Assembly: GCA_021904315.1 (NCBI GenBank)
Contig: CM038918.1
Span: 13,469,349-13,533,348, forward strand
Reading direction: 5' to 3'
DNA length: 64,000 bases
DNA from: Sphagnum magellanicum
Lineage: Eukaryota; Streptophyta; Sphagnopsida; Sphagnales; Sphagnaceae
A program made the translations under genes and the position numbers. Under the pieces are notes generated by a model, which did no database searches, was not told the origin of the DNA, and saw only the letters and a list, made by a program, of their open reading frames with translations. How positions within the stretch are numbered: position 1 is the stretch's first letter; every line of letters begins with the position of its first letter. Of this stretch, positions 47,850-61,325 are shown piece after piece.

Positions 47850-49250
47850 AGTAAAGATTACTTTAAGGATAGCTTTATTGAATCAAACACTTGCAATTCT
47901 TTGAACTTGTCAAAGGCCTTTTTTTTCTTTTACTAGCAAAGCTTTGCCAGGAAAGGAAATTACCCTTTTACAAAGCAGACAAATGTTGGACCAGTTAAAA
48001 TTTGTTTCAAAAAACCTTCAACAAAAGATTTTCATTCTAGTCATTGTTATATTTCCTACTAAAATTTAAAGATTTTTAATTAAATAAAAATATTAAGGCA
48101 TTATATGCATATTACCTTATAATGCTGCTTTGCAAAATATAATTTAAAATGTCACAAAACCACAATACCATGACCTTTTGATCATTTAAAAGCAACAATT
48201 ATAATGCTAACTGGCTGCAATTTTCAAAGTTCCTTGAAATAATGTCATCAGTTCAGTTGAAATTTGCTTAATGATGCTTGTCAACCTTGCTCCATTAGAA
48301 AATTGGAAAAAATAAAAAAACCTCAAGCCGAGCCATCCATAAACATTAACGCGACAATGGAAGCAACTAGGCAACATGGAGGAATGATAAGATTAAAGAG
48401 GAATAATGAGACGAATGATTAGGGGTAAATTTCTTGACCCCTCCATCAAATCACAAGTTGAGATTTAGGCAATTTAATTTGATTTTTAATTTTTAAAATA
48501 ATTCATTTAACAGAAGAGAATGGACTATGTTAGAAAGTGCTTTTAGTGGAATATGGGTATTATTTGGAGAATTTTAGATTGATTCCATAGGTAGATAGTT
48601 ATCATGTTCAAAGTTTTCAACAACCTGTCTAGATTCATGTATTTCTTTGTTTTGGGTTCTTTCAGAGGGGCCAGAAAAGGAGATAGATCCAGGTGAGAAG
48701 AACTTATTAAGAGAACTTACTTCTCCATGATGCTACTCAAACCAATCTCCCACTCTGATGATGCATTTGGATTTTTCCCAAGTACCTACCTAAAATATTT
48801 ATTTAAAAAAATAATAATAATAATAAATAAAATTTTCCACTCCAGGTGGAATTGTTATTTTCTGTGTTCAATAGAGATATCCTGAAAGTCACCCTGTCTT
48901 CACCCTATCTTTGGGCCTCCTTTCACTCCCCAAACCCCTCTTTCAGTGGTATCCGAAAAGTAAAGAAATTTTATTAAATCTGGGTATGAAATGCTGACTT
49001 CGAGAGTAAATATAGTAGCTGTACAGGTAGGAGCAGTAAAAAAACATGTAGGCCTAGCAGCAGTGAAGGCGCTCAGGAAAAAGGAAAGACAAGATGAAAC
49101 TCAATTACCACCAAAATTGATGGGATTTTGGGTTTTTCCCCCCCCCCCAACCCTAATGCTAATGTATTTCTTTGCAGGTTTTTTTTAATATCACCCCGTT
49201 TATGACCAAACTCAGGGTTCTGGTGTTTTTTTGCCCCATGGCCACCTTAG
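47850..49250. other. AT-rich intergenic DNA, no gene seen
   Basis: No recognised element. Runs include (ATA)n near 48809-48826 and poly-C at 49138-49148. Confidence 0.5.
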
Positions 49251-49256
49251 TCTCTA

Positions 49257-49400
49257 CATTTAGACTACCTACCTATGCACCAAAAAGGCTTACTCTCTCC
49301 CCCACCCACCTACTTATGTATCTACTTACCCACCCACCTGGCTTACCTTCCTACCCACCCACTCAACTACCTACCTATGCACTCAATCTTCAACAACGCA
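49257..49400 (+). repeat. degenerate CCTA/CCCA tetranucleotide cluster
   Basis: CTACCTACCTATGCACC-type phrases recur. Similar CCTA-rich clusters lie at 47670-47720 and 54930-55035. Confidence 0.6.
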
Positions 49401-49962
49401 ACAACAATGATCATCCATGAAAATATTGCAATAAACAAGTAGGTTGTTCCCCTGCCCTTCCTAGCTACTACCCATTGAAGTAGGTACCTATTAGAACCAA
49501 CCTACTTGGGCTAAATCTACCTCCCTCATCAACACTCCAACCAATGTTGCAACCGTTGAAAATGATATTGAAGGGGGGCACAAAAGAGGGTATTGCAACT
49601 ACATTGGATTTGTTTACTTTAGGACTACTAAAGGGAACAATTAAACTACTTCTCAACACCCATATACATGTATTGCAAAAAAACCTAATTTCCTTACTTG
49701 AACAACATTATTCCAGTGGAAAGACCATTTTTGCAATTTTTTCATTGCAATTTCTCCCCACTTCTAAGGTTCGACCTATGTAATTCATAGGCATTGGATT
49801 ATTTTTTTGTTGAATTGCAATATCTTCAAGGCACTTTGAAAACATCATAAATAACCTAATTAATTTTTGCAACACCCTTTTGTCATGTTTGAAATATCAT
49901 ATATAACCTTGTTCCCACTTATAACACCCTAATCAATATCCTAGCTTGATTGAATCACATGT

Positions 49963-51729
49963 GCATTACCCTCAAAAAGGTAATGCATGAGCATTAGATG
50001 GATATTTTTACGTGCAATAATACCCTTAGAATGGGTTGACAATATTTTTTCTAGTCCACTACATTCCTACAATACCCCTAAGAAAAATGTCATGTCAAAT
50101 TCAATTGTGCATTACCCTCATCAAGGTAATGCAAATGCACTAGATTAATTTGATGATATGCAATACCCTTAGGCTAATTTTTATCATACTAATTCACACT
50201 TGCATTACTTTGGTCGGGGTAATGCAAATGCACTATATTAATTTGATGATATGCAATACCCTAAGGCTAATTTTTAATAACCTACTTCACATTTGTATTA
50301 CCCTCATCATGGTAATGCAAATGCATTGGAAGAATGTAATGCCCTCAAAAGAGGTGACAATTATTTTATCTCATATATTGAATCTATGCAATATCCACAT
50401 AAATGTAACATCTAAACTCTACATCATTATGATGAAATGCAATACCTTTATAAGGGTTTTAACTTATTTTATGTCATCTACAATAATGGTGTAATACCTT
50501 TATTACAATGATACATAAACACTATAATATTTTAGGGACATGCAATAATTTTAGGAGTTTTTTTTATCATCTCGATCCACTTATGCATTACCTTCACTAG
50601 GGTAATGCATATGCACTAGACACATGTAGTACCTTCATGATGGGTTCAAAATATTTTATGTTGTATACTACATCAATGCAATACATTAACGGTATATATA
50701 CATAAAGGTATTATATTTTGTTGAAATGTAATACTTTAAGGAGGGATTTAACTTATTTCATCTCATCTACAATATCAATGCATTACCCTTATAAAGGAAA
50801 TGCATTTGCATTATATTATTTGTTGAATTGCAATACCCTAAGTTGGGGTTCATGTCATCTACTACATAAAGTCATACAGTTGATTTCAAACTTTTTGTAC
50901 AACAAAAACATGCCCCCTTCTCTGAAAGTATATGTTCATTATATGAACTTGATGAACCCAAATTATACAAAAAATTCAAAATCTTTAATTTTTGAAAGAA
51001 AGGGCTACAAGGAAAAGGATTTTATTTTAAAAACCATTTGATAGGAAAATTGTATTCAATCGGTTCAAAATGTCTAGCTTGAGGTGCAGGTCACATGTGT
51101 AGGAAAAAATCTTGCCAAAAAACATGTTTGGTTGTCCATTGAAACTCATTTTTGGAATTTGTAGAAATTTTTGCGTTTCTAGTTATAAACCAAAATATTC
51201 ATACACAATTATGTATGAATGTGAAAACTCACCACCACCACATGAAATATCTTAAATTGGACTATTCAAATTTTCTCACTTAAATTTGTTTCAAGTAAGT
51301 GTTATTTGCAAAAAGTAGCCTCACAAAAGTCCTTGATTTTTTTTTCCTTTTTTTGGAACCCCAACCATGAATAAGCCCCAATGCAATACCCTAATGAAGG
51401 TAATACCTAAGGATTGCAATATTTTGGGCACAATGCAATACTCACATTAAGGTAATACCTAGACATTATATCATTATGTTGAAATTTAGTACCCATAGGA
51501 AGGGTTTGAATTATTTTTTCTCATCAACATCTTTGCAATACCCCCATTAGGGTAATACTAAACCACTACAATATTTTTAAGACATAAAATACTTTTAAAT
51601 TGTGCATTACCCTCATCAAGATAATGCACATGCACTTGATTAATTTAGTGAAATGTAATACCCTCGGTATGGATTGAAAATGTCTTATATTTCCTAATTT
51701 ACATTTGTAATACCATATCAAGCTAATGC
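49963..51729 (+). repeat. array of short hairpins, GCATTACC-N8-GGTAATGC
   Basis: A degenerate tandem repeat (unit roughly 90-100 bp where regular) in which each unit carries a 24-nt stem-loop with 8-bp arms and an 8-nt loop. Copies: 49963-49986, 50109-50132, 50202-50225, 50295-50318, 50585-50608, 50780-50803, 51383-51406, 51435-51458, 51535-51558, 51604-51627 and 51706-51729. The first two are perfect. Several later copies show matched changes in both arms (GCAATACC or GCAATACT with GGTAATAC, still largely paired). Between hairpins the shared text is AATGCACTAGATTAATTTGA and GATATGCAATACCCTTAGG. Confidence 0.85.
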
Positions 51730-52849
51730 AAAAACTTCTTTTTTTTTTTAAATGCCCTCTCATGACATTAAAAAATCATATCAAAATTGTTAAAGCTTCA
51801 CCTACCAGATAAAAAAAGTTTAATCAATTGGCAATAAAAAATGCATGGAACAACATATATTATTTCTTTCAACCCTACCAATGTACAACATTCATTTTCT
51901 CATGAGTCCTTTTCTCGAGGGAATTTGCATGTTGTAACATAATTTCTTACCAATCTTTGAGGCAATTAACTAAATTGCCCAAGCCATCTTCCACCTAATT
52001 AAAATCCATGCGAGGGTGCATTGATTCATTGGCCTAGGTCACATGAAGGGCTTGGATCTCTAATGCAACAATTCATAAACATGATGTTGCATGGTCACCA
52101 AGTTGGACATTAGCTAACTCCTTGCATTGGGAGGTGATTTCAACCATTATATCTTGTAACCAAAATAAGGCTTGCTCCATGGGGCTGGATGATCCTTCTG
52201 CCTCATCAATGTTAACACCATCATAGAAAAAGGCCATTATCACTAATGTCCAACAATCCACCAATGTTTATTACATTGACCCCTTCAATTGTGTCCTCCT
52301 TGTAACCTTCATTTTGTGAAAAATCATCATCAATTTGCAACTATGTTGAATCTATGAACATTGCCTTCAACCCGCTGCAATTAATCCCATATCATGTGCT
52401 ACAATATTGTTTGAAGTAAGGTTAGTACATGTCATGAAAACATACAACTTGGTGTTTACACAAATTCCCATGCAATGCCCACTCACATGTGTAAGATGCA
52501 TATTCAATGAAGGGGGCATGAAGATTATAACACATTACCATGTTCATGCATATGACACCAAGATGGTGTTAACTCCACACCATCAATGCTTTATATTGTC
52601 TTCACCCACCAAAGGTAGCTGAATCACATGGGCATGTGGGATTAACAATGCCTTCTCCACACTTATGGTCACAAGTCATGCCCACAACCTTGTTCTTTAT
52701 CAACCCTTGCCTCTTCATTTTTGCTTGGTGCATGTAGTGTTGTGCCACAATCATAATTAGCTTCCACACCAACAAATCAATGCAACATCCCCTTAAACCT
52801 TTTGTTTCAAAAGAAAACCATTATTTCAAAGCCCTATGGTAAAATTTTA

Positions 52850-54210
52850 TGTTAGCTTGGGTATCTTGATTTGAATTTGGCACTCGACGAAAACCCACCA
52901 TCCACAAGTCTAGATGGACATGTGCATTGCATATGAGGGCTATGTGTTAGTTTTTATAAATGTAAAAAATTTAAATAATTCATAAGTTACGTCCACAAAC
53001 CCAAAAATGTTAGCAAAAGGTTTAGAATGGGTTAATTGCTTCCCAAGTTGGTAATAGTAACCTAAAAATATCTAGTCCATGCATTGTTGGGGTTAAAGAA
53101 TTGAAGGTCCCCACGTCTCCACCACCTTCTCCTTCCCTCGTGCCTTGAAAAACTCAATGGTCTTTCATGAGTTGATGGACATGAACATCACCATGTGCAA
53201 ACAATCCAATATTGCACACCTCACCTCCGCATCTTTTATTTTCTCCACAGACCCCAAGCACCATGCTTTCAAAACATGCCAAGCACAAAGGAAAATTGGA
53301 TCTTGGCTCCACACAATCTCGAAATGCACATAGAGATTTTATTTTATTTTTTAAATTCCAAAAAAATATGCATTCCTCACCCAATGTAAACCCCAAAACT
53401 ATGCAAATACAACAAAAAAACGTCACTTGACAAAGTAGACTCACCATAATGCCCATAGTTGTTGCAAGGCATCATCCACAATGAAACATGACGGTTTCCA
53501 ATTGGGCTTGTTTGCTACAAGCTTCGCTCTAATGGAATCAACCATTCCACCAAATCTTCACAAGTTTGTTGACTAATGATGACATGTGCAACTTGGAACC
53601 CTAGTGCAGTGAAGGTCAAATGCAATCAATGTGAAAAAATGGTACTTCACATCATTGGTGCCAAATGTCACATCCATGGGAATAGTCCCATTACGATTTA
53701 ATTAGAGCATGGCTTGGAATTATGCTAGCATTTGGATTCCAATGGTGAAGGGGATTTTCTCACTTGCATCTTGGAAATAAAAGACATCATCTGGGTGAAT
53801 ACATACCCATGATTAAATAGAAATTAATGGGTTCCTATGTAGGTGCCAACTACCACTCTTAGGCTTTTGGTTTAAATAGGTACTATTTTGTAGCCCGATG
53901 AAATCATCTTTAGTCATGGGTTCCCTTACATTAACCCTCGCCCACCAAATTGCCTTTTGTTTGTCATATATTTGTTTCATTGTGTACCCAAGCCCCAATT
54001 AACTCCATATGTAGTCCTTTACCTTTTGTGACATGCATGGAACATACAAAGACATTCGTGAAGCAAATTTAAGGTCATGTGCACCATGTGCTTAAACTTA
54101 AAATATAGGTTGTTATATTGTACCAAGTAGGTCCAAGGTGATTCTTGATTGTTGGTTTTTTTACTTTTTCTTGTAGGGCCAAGTTTTTGCTTTTGTTCCA
54201 TTCAACTAAT
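52850..54210 (-). mobile_element. MULE (Mutator-like) transposase relic
   Basis: On the minus strand, about 53530-53464 reads KLVANKPNWKPSCFIVDDAL, the W-x-P-S-x-F-x-x-D-D-A motif around a catalytic Asp of MULE transposases. About 53325-53258 reads WSQDPIFLCAWHVLKAW, the conserved FLCxWHVxKAW block that follows it. Upstream pieces near 53998-53813 (GYTMKQIYDKQKAIWWARVN) look like the N-terminal part of the same protein. The reading frame is broken many times, so the copy is dead. Terminal repeats were not found. The region 52000-52850 may belong to the same element but shows no clear motif. Confidence 0.7.
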
Positions 54211-55504
54211 TCATGGTAAGTAATTTTCATTTGAAATTCAAGTTTCAAGCATAATTTTCAATTGAATGTGAGACTTCTTACCAACCATGAACCGATTTTG
54301 TTTCATGGTAATTAATGACTATAGTGATCTCCTTTTCACACTCCTTTTTGCTAAAAGATCTTGTCCAACTCCAACTATTCCACACATCCCTAAGGCCTTT
54401 CGTGTTGACACCTTGCTACATTTAATTAAATCAGTAAAATCATCACATTATGAAAAAAAATAAAAAATTGCAACTAGCCTTGTAATTCAATTTCTGGGTT
54501 GTAGAAGACACTTGCAACTCACAATATTTATATGCCATGAGTGCTAATGGACAAGTTGCATGAGTTGCAAAGTTGAAACTCACCGTATATATGATGCAAT
54601 TCATTGCAATTTAATTACAACTCAATCAAAACAACTCATTCTCAATTATTATGTAACTCCATTCTAACTGCACCCATGATGTCATGTTGACAATATCATT
54701 GATTATTATCCATTTATTAAAATTTGATATGTGGCATTATGAAGATTTTTGGACATAAAAATGATTTCTTTTCAAAATATTGATCTCCATCATTCATTGT
54801 GATTGTTAATGATGGTCCAAGATTATTACACATGGCACAATAAAAAAATTGCCACATTGTATATTAATTGTATTTTTGAATATATAAAATAAATATAAAT
54901 ATCTATTTTAATAGCTAAGTAGGTCATACATAACCATAGGCAGGTAGGTTGGTAGATATTAAGACCTACATACCTAGGTATTTACCTAGGACCTACCTAC
55001 CTACTTACTTACATAGGTAGGTAAATAAGTAGGAAAGCACAATACTAAATGAATTAAAGAATAACCATGATTTATTTTTAAATTTTACATTTTTCCTTTG
55101 GGTTAAGCTTTTTTGAACTCATCCCAAAATGGCACTTGTATTTTAATGTGAGAATATGAAAGAACAAGCCTTCTTTTTATGCTTTATAATATGGGATTTG
55201 AAGACAAAACATATGGGTTAAATCTTTTAGTTGCTCCTTATTTGCAAATTAAGTTGCAATCGAGTTGCAACTATAACATGTTTAAGCATTCAAGGCAAGT
55301 TAGATCCAAGGGGAGGGATCCATTTTTTTTTAATGTCTAAACAAAACTTGAACCCTTCCTATTGGTGCCTATGGGGCACTAAAAATTGTCAAAAATGGAA
55401 TAAAAATGGAAAAAGTTATGCACCCCAAAAGTATAGGGGGTCAAAACTTTAAAAAACGAACCACCAAATGTTACAAAGGTTAGTTTTTGAACACACTAAA
55501 AAAA

Positions 55505-55830
55505 TATTTTATGTTGTTTTTTTGTTATTAGAGTTCAAAATGAGTTGTAAAACTTTAGGTGGTGTTCCTATACCACTGTAAATCGTTTAAAATGAATAAG
55601 AAATAAGAAAGTTATAAGGTTTGAAAGTAGGAGGGGTCCAAAAAGGGAAAAAAAGGAAAAAAAAATATTTTGTAAGTTAGAAAGCTTAGTTCTTTTCTTG
55701 TTATTTTTTCATTACTCCTTTTCCTTTACTTTCAAAAATGATTTATAAAGTTTAAGGTAGTGCTCCCAAAACATTTTAAATCACTTAAAATGAAACACAT
55801 ATGATGAAGATATAAATAATTAATGAATGA
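55505..55830 (+). repeat. diverged direct duplication, two copies of about 130 bp
   Basis: 55515-55600 (TCAAAATGAGTTGTAAAACT, GTGGTGTTCC, TTTAAAATGAA) is repeated with changes at 55730-55800 (AAAAATGATTTATAAAGTTT, GTAGTGCTCC, CTTAAAATGAA). Confidence 0.6.
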
Positions 55831-55914
55831 TGAATATATATCTTTATTGAGTTATAAATAATTATATTTTAGTCATAAAAATAGTTTAATAGTAGTACTT
55901 TAGTAGTGGCGCAC

Positions 55915-56310
55915 TAGTGGTTGTACTAATTGTATCAATGGGAATCATAATAAAAAAGTTAGTTGCAAATGTATTCCATAATGGGTGGTAGAAATGTGAA
56001 CAGGTAACATGATCACATGTATGTACATTGTACCTACTTACAACATAGTTGTTGATTTAACAACACATTTACAACAATTTTAAAGTAGTTACCACATGCA
56101 ACTACAATGCAATTTCTTAAAAAGTCAAACATGGTTGACCACATATGTATGTACAATGTGTATAAATTATCATATAGAAGACCCATTTTCAACTCATTTG
56201 CAACTATAATATAACAAACTGATTTTTTGACATGGCAATTTATTTATTAATACATTGTATTTCTAGGGGGATAGTTGCACACTAGTTGTAATACCCAAGA
56301 TATAATTGCA
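55915..56310 (+). repeat. left arm of a long inverted repeat
   Basis: It matches the reverse complement of 60180-60590 over about 400 bp with moderate divergence. Shared runs include AAAGTCAAACA, GATTTTTTGACAT (left) versus GATTTTTTGACCT (right), TTATTAAT and GGGATAGTTG. The arms are about 3.9 kb apart. Both are rich in GTTGCAACT-like motifs. Confidence 0.65.
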
Positions 56311-56759
56311 CAATAGTTGTACATGAGTTGTTTTTTCAGTTTTAGTTGCAGGGTAATGTGGTTTCAACAGACACAATTTTTCATAGTGTCATCATTCTTT
56401 AGCTTGGTCATTACATTGGGGGGTATGGACCCCACACCTCATGTGAGAATGCCCAAGAGAACAAGCAACTTGGAAGAAGCCAATCTTACCAACGTAGGTT
56501 TTGGTGTTGGTTTTATTTGTAATGCATCACTATGCAAATGATCCCCCTCACATGTGGCACGGATATTTGCTCAAACAATTTCTTTTTTAAAAATTTCATT
56601 GAAGCTGAGAAAGAGGATTGCTTTAGATCCATGTATTCACACACACACACATCCTAAATTATCTTTGTCAATTTTTTTAAATGATGAAACAAGGAATCAA
56701 AAATTCACCTTTGGACTACATAAGCGAAGGTAGAAGCGAAAGAAATGAGGTTGGGCATG

Positions 56760-57050
56760 GCAATGCTACTTCCTACAACTAGTGATGACAAAGTTGTTGA
56801 CATCACAACTTCTTACTCATAATGATGATGTAGCTAAGTGGTGACATAACTTCCTACTACTATTGATAATGGCACAAAGTAACGTCCTATTGCTAATGAC
56901 TATGGAGCTAGCAACACAATTGGTGACTATGGCGACTAGCAACACAACTTTTTGTTATTCACAACAATGTAACTATAGTGATGTAACTTCTTGGTATTGG
57001 CGTTGATGTACCTACTAACAACACAACTTCTTGCTATTGGTGGCAAAATA
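56760..57050 (+). repeat. degenerate ACAACTTCTTGCTATT repeat field
   Basis: Phrases of the type ACACAACTTCTTGCTATTGG, GATGTAGCTA and GGTGAC recur about six times at irregular 40-60 bp spacing inside the inverted-repeat interval. Confidence 0.55.
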
Positions 57051-57059
57051 GAAGACGGG

Positions 57060-60000
57060 GAAGAAGGAGCATAGGCAATGGCGGTGCAGAGGAGGGCAAA
57101 GCAAAAAGAGGAGAAGAGATGGGAACAACACAATGTTTAGGGTGAAACAAAAAGGAAGGTGGGTGTGAAGGGAGGTAAATAAGAAGGGGTAGGTTGGAGG
57201 TAGGAAGGATTAATTGTTGTGGGTAGGGTGGCATATGAAACAAAACCCAAACCCCAATGGACAAGGTCTTGGGGTTGGTTTTCATCCCATCCAGAAGAAT
57301 CCCAAAACAAGATTTTTTGGATGGTGCATTGGTGGGTGTTATGTCATTTTAGCCATCCTCCTTTCATGTTCTTACTTGCAAGGATTTCACATTAGGGCTA
57401 CAGGCCATCAATCATGTGGTCACCTTCATTGCATTGGTTATTGCCACACAAGTTACTTTCATAACAAGTTTGCAATTCGTAGGGGGAAAGAAGGGGGGGG
57501 GGGGGGGGGGTGTCAGCAAATATTTGAACCTTGCATATATGGAGGAAATTTCAAATACTTGGTTAGGTTTCATTGATACTAACAAGCATTGGATTTTCTT
57601 GGAACTTGATTATATAATATCTCATTTAAATGTTCAAGCACCTTTTGTACAAAACAAAGGTGACATCCTTTAAGTTTGCTTGAATTATGTTTTATTTTGC
57701 ATTTTTGTTTTGCTTACATGTACATGTGCTGTAAATTATGTTTCAATGAATGGCAGGGAGATTCAAAGTTTAAGGTTTGGTTACTCCAAGATTAGTCCCA
57801 CAATCCAACATTATAGAATCTCTAGGTAGGTTTGTGATTACTTCAATTTGTTATAAGTTAGGTTTGTGATTGTTTTATAAGGTTAACTTATATCAATATG
57901 TTTCTACACTCCATCCTTGTGACAACATCATTTTCATGTTGGTTTAGGGTTGTTATAAAGCTTAGAATTTGTTTCTAAATGTTTGCTTTGATGATGGTCA
58001 TACTAGAAACATCAAAGAACATGCGTGTGTGTTTGTGACAATCACATTCACCTCCAAGGTTTAGGGTTTAGGCTTTGAATTACTTTTGTGTGCCATAGAA
58101 ATATATTGATATTTGGTCTTTATTTATGCATATTGAAGCCCCACAACTCTATAGTTTGTCTTTGGTAGTGCCATTGCCAAACTTGGTATCAACAAATTTG
58201 TGTATGACCTCTTTTGTGTGGGCATGTTCTATCACATCCATAACCAGGTATAGATCTTCTCGTGGATCATTGTTTGTTGCCTAGTTGTCCCATAAGGTTC
58301 TACAAACTTAGGTGTGGATAGGTCTTGGTTTAAATGTTGTATTTGAAAATAAAAACTTCCACCTTCAATGTCAAAAAGGATCATTCTCTTAGAATTATAT
58401 GTTAGTTTGTTTTCCTTTTGTTTTTTCGTTGGTCACCTTCTTCTCTTTTGTTTTTTTGTTTTGCTAACCAACATCCTAGTTAGGTTTCCCAATTACTTTT
58501 GTGGGTCTTGTGACAAAAAAATTATTGTTGATTGTATGTTTAGCTTCATAATGTTGTACACATTATGAACCTAGCATGTAGTTTATTATTTTAATAAGTG
58601 CTAAGTGACACCCATCTATTTCATTCCTTTGCCACAAATGTTGGGAGGATGGTTTGTTCTATTATGTTGCCAAATGTGCTAGGTTCATAGAACCTTCTTG
58701 CATTGGACTTTGAAATTGTTGCACTAGTCTCCAACAAGTGGCCATTGTATTTAGAACACACAATCATGATAACTTTTGAAATGGTTTGCTTTTAGTTATT
58801 ATTCCAAGTTTTGTGGCACATGGAAATGTACCCATGGTATGTTGCTTACAATTGCAACTGATATTGGGTATGAGTTGTGCCATGCTTATTTTAATTCATG
58901 GAACACTAGATGGTTCACATTAAAACTTAACTAGCCATAACAAGGAATTAATTAGGTAGGAAAAATATTTGTAATTATTATTTGTAATTTTTGTCTCTTC
59001 TTGTTGACCTTCAATGGAATGGGATGTTACATTTGCTACATGAAGATTTGACTATTGTGTCATAATTTGAACCTATGCTTCTACTCTCATGTTGTTGATT
59101 CATGATGCCCCTCTTTTGTCAACCTAAAAAAAATTGAGTTCTTGATCTTTTTAGTTGTTATGATGCAATTCTAGGCATTGCCAAAGAAATATTGGCACAT
59201 TGTAAAAAGGTAAACAAAAAGCCAAACAAGTTGACAACCAAACCTATTAAAAATATAGCCAATCATTAGCCTTCAAACTAAAGGGGTTGGTTTACATTAT
59301 GTCCTTTAACAACAATGACACCCTTGAATTTATTATTTCTTGAGTATGTCAATGACCTACATGTAACCTTTTGTAACCTTGATTCTTAGAACTAGTTTAC
59401 AAACATGTGTTCTAAAAACCGCAGAAAATTCTTGAAAACGCAGTGCACCTGGGTAGCGCCAAATTCTTTCCTTTGATTTCAGATGAATCTATTTATGTCC
59501 TTCATGCATGCCACGTACCTTACCATATATATATGCTCCATAGGAGCTGGGTAAAAACATACTACAATGAACTTTTTTAGATGTCACAAAAGCAAAATCT
59601 TCTAGGTTGGAAACATGCTATTATATAAAACCCATATGCAAATTGGAAATTGCAACAAAATGGACTCAAATAAATGAAACTAATTTCTTTTTTTTAATTT
59701 TCAAATAATTACACCAAAAACATTAATTTTCAATGAAATATGGACTTTGCAATCTAGGCAATTTTGGGGTTATTATCCAATGAAAAAAAAATTATGGACT
59801 CATTATTATAATGGAATTCAATCTTTTTCCACAATTTTGGGACATGCGTCTCAAAGGTTATGACACTTAGGAATAAAACAATTGAGAAATATGAAGTATG
59901 TGATTGATTTTATGATTTTTTATTATGTGTAATAAAAATATAAATAAATAAAGTCCATCACATATCCAAAAGGATTTTTTCATGACCAATACAAAATATA

Positions 60001-60170
60001 GGTGTTCAAAAACGTTGAATGTTGAGCACCATTAACTTGGACATGGAAAAAAAATATCAATTTTAACATTGTTTCAAGGGTTTTGTGTTTTTGTCCAATT
60101 TTTTGCACTTGTAGCAATTTTTTTTTGAAAAAACATTATGAGAAATCATGGCCATAACATCTACATTGTT
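57060..60170. other. interior of the inverted-repeat interval, no gene seen
   Basis: Contains a poly-G run near 57497-57510, a telomere-like tract at 58058-58072 (two units) and AT-rich DNA. The longest frame (57214-57576, 120 codons) runs through the poly-G and has no family signature. Confidence 0.45.
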
Positions 60171-60179
60171 GTGGAACTA

Positions 60180-60590
60180 GAGCTCCAAAATAATAAATAT
60201 ACAACTACATTACAACTATCCCATGGAAATATGGGGAATTAATAAAAAAATGTTAGGTCAAAAAATCAAGGAGTTGTAATATAGTTACAAGTTAGTTACA
60301 AGATGGACACATATACAACATAATGTATGCATCATAGATACAATTTTAATTAATTGTGTTTGACTTTGTTAACAAGTTGCACTTTAGTCACATGTGACAA
60401 CCACATTACAACTAGTGTAAATGTAGCACACAACCAGTGATTACTTTGCAATTAGTGTATGACCTTGACACATACGATCATGCCATGTGTATGCAATATT
60501 GTCATCATCCATTGCATCTAGCAATTTTAATTCTTTTGCAATTAGTTATCAACTATGATTTTGAATGATACATCTAGTTATGCCATTAAA
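60180..60590 (-). repeat. right arm of a long inverted repeat
   Basis: Reverse-complement partner of 55915-56310. The arms enclose about 3.9 kb without a recognisable gene, consistent with a non-autonomous foldback-type element of about 4.7 kb. A looser relative may lie at 63400-63990. Confidence 0.65.
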
Positions 60591-60821
60591 TTTTGACAAT
60601 ATAAAAATTATTTGTCCACTATTTTGGGATTGTTGTTCGACTATGATATGATTAACAAATGTCAATTTTGTTGCAACCCACAATATCATGTCACATACAA
60701 ACTATATAATTAGTTGAAAGTGTAGGTTTTAAGAGGAATTGAATCAATGTGTACATTGTATTATCAATTCCGTTAAAGGATGCACATTACATCACCAATG
60801 TTATTAGGATTGTTCACATAT

Positions 60822-61325
60822 ACACATGGTCATTATGAACAACTAACATGTAATTAAATTTCAATTTGAAATGTGAGGATATGAAACTTGGGTTGGATAT
60901 GTAAAAACAAATGACATGTGATAATAAGGTAGTAGATCTACCCTTTTACATCAACAAATCTCGTGTGCCTATGCCTAATCTCAAAAATTCAAAATGAATT
61001 AAAAAGGAGAGGGGGTTTCTTTTACCACCTAGCATCTAATAAACATGTGAGCAAAACCATCAAAATTCACAAAACTAACATTTGGACATGTTAGCAAGTC
61101 ACCCATATTAGTTAAGTCATGCATGTGGTCATTGTGAACAACTAGTATGCAATTACATTTCAACTTGAAATTTGAAATTTGAGAAAAAAATTTGCGCAGA
61201 AAACCCCTAATCAAGTGGCACATGGTAGTAAGTCAATAGATCTCCCCCTTTGCATCAATGACCCTCATGTGCTTGCACCTATTGTTAAGACATTCAAGAT
61301 GAACTATAAAGGAAAACATCTTTTT
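60822..61325 (+). repeat. two direct copies of about 200 bp, 300 bp apart
   Basis: 60822-61025 and 61122-61325 share ACATGGTCATTATGAACAAC versus GTGGTCATTGTGAACAACTA, then AATTTCAATTTGAAAT versus CATTTCAACTTGAAATT, GGTAGTAGATCTACCC versus AGTCAATAGATCTCCCC, and ATTCAAAATGAATTAAAAAG versus ATTCAAGATGAACTATAAAG. Confidence 0.8.

Noticed and set aside
49963-51729. CRISPR-like array
   Set aside because: The repeats are degenerate, spacing is irregular, the genome is eukaryotic, and no cas-like gene is present. It is a structural satellite.
57214-57576. 120-codon frame with a glycine run
   Set aside because: The glycines come from a poly-G tract, and the rest has no recognisable domain.
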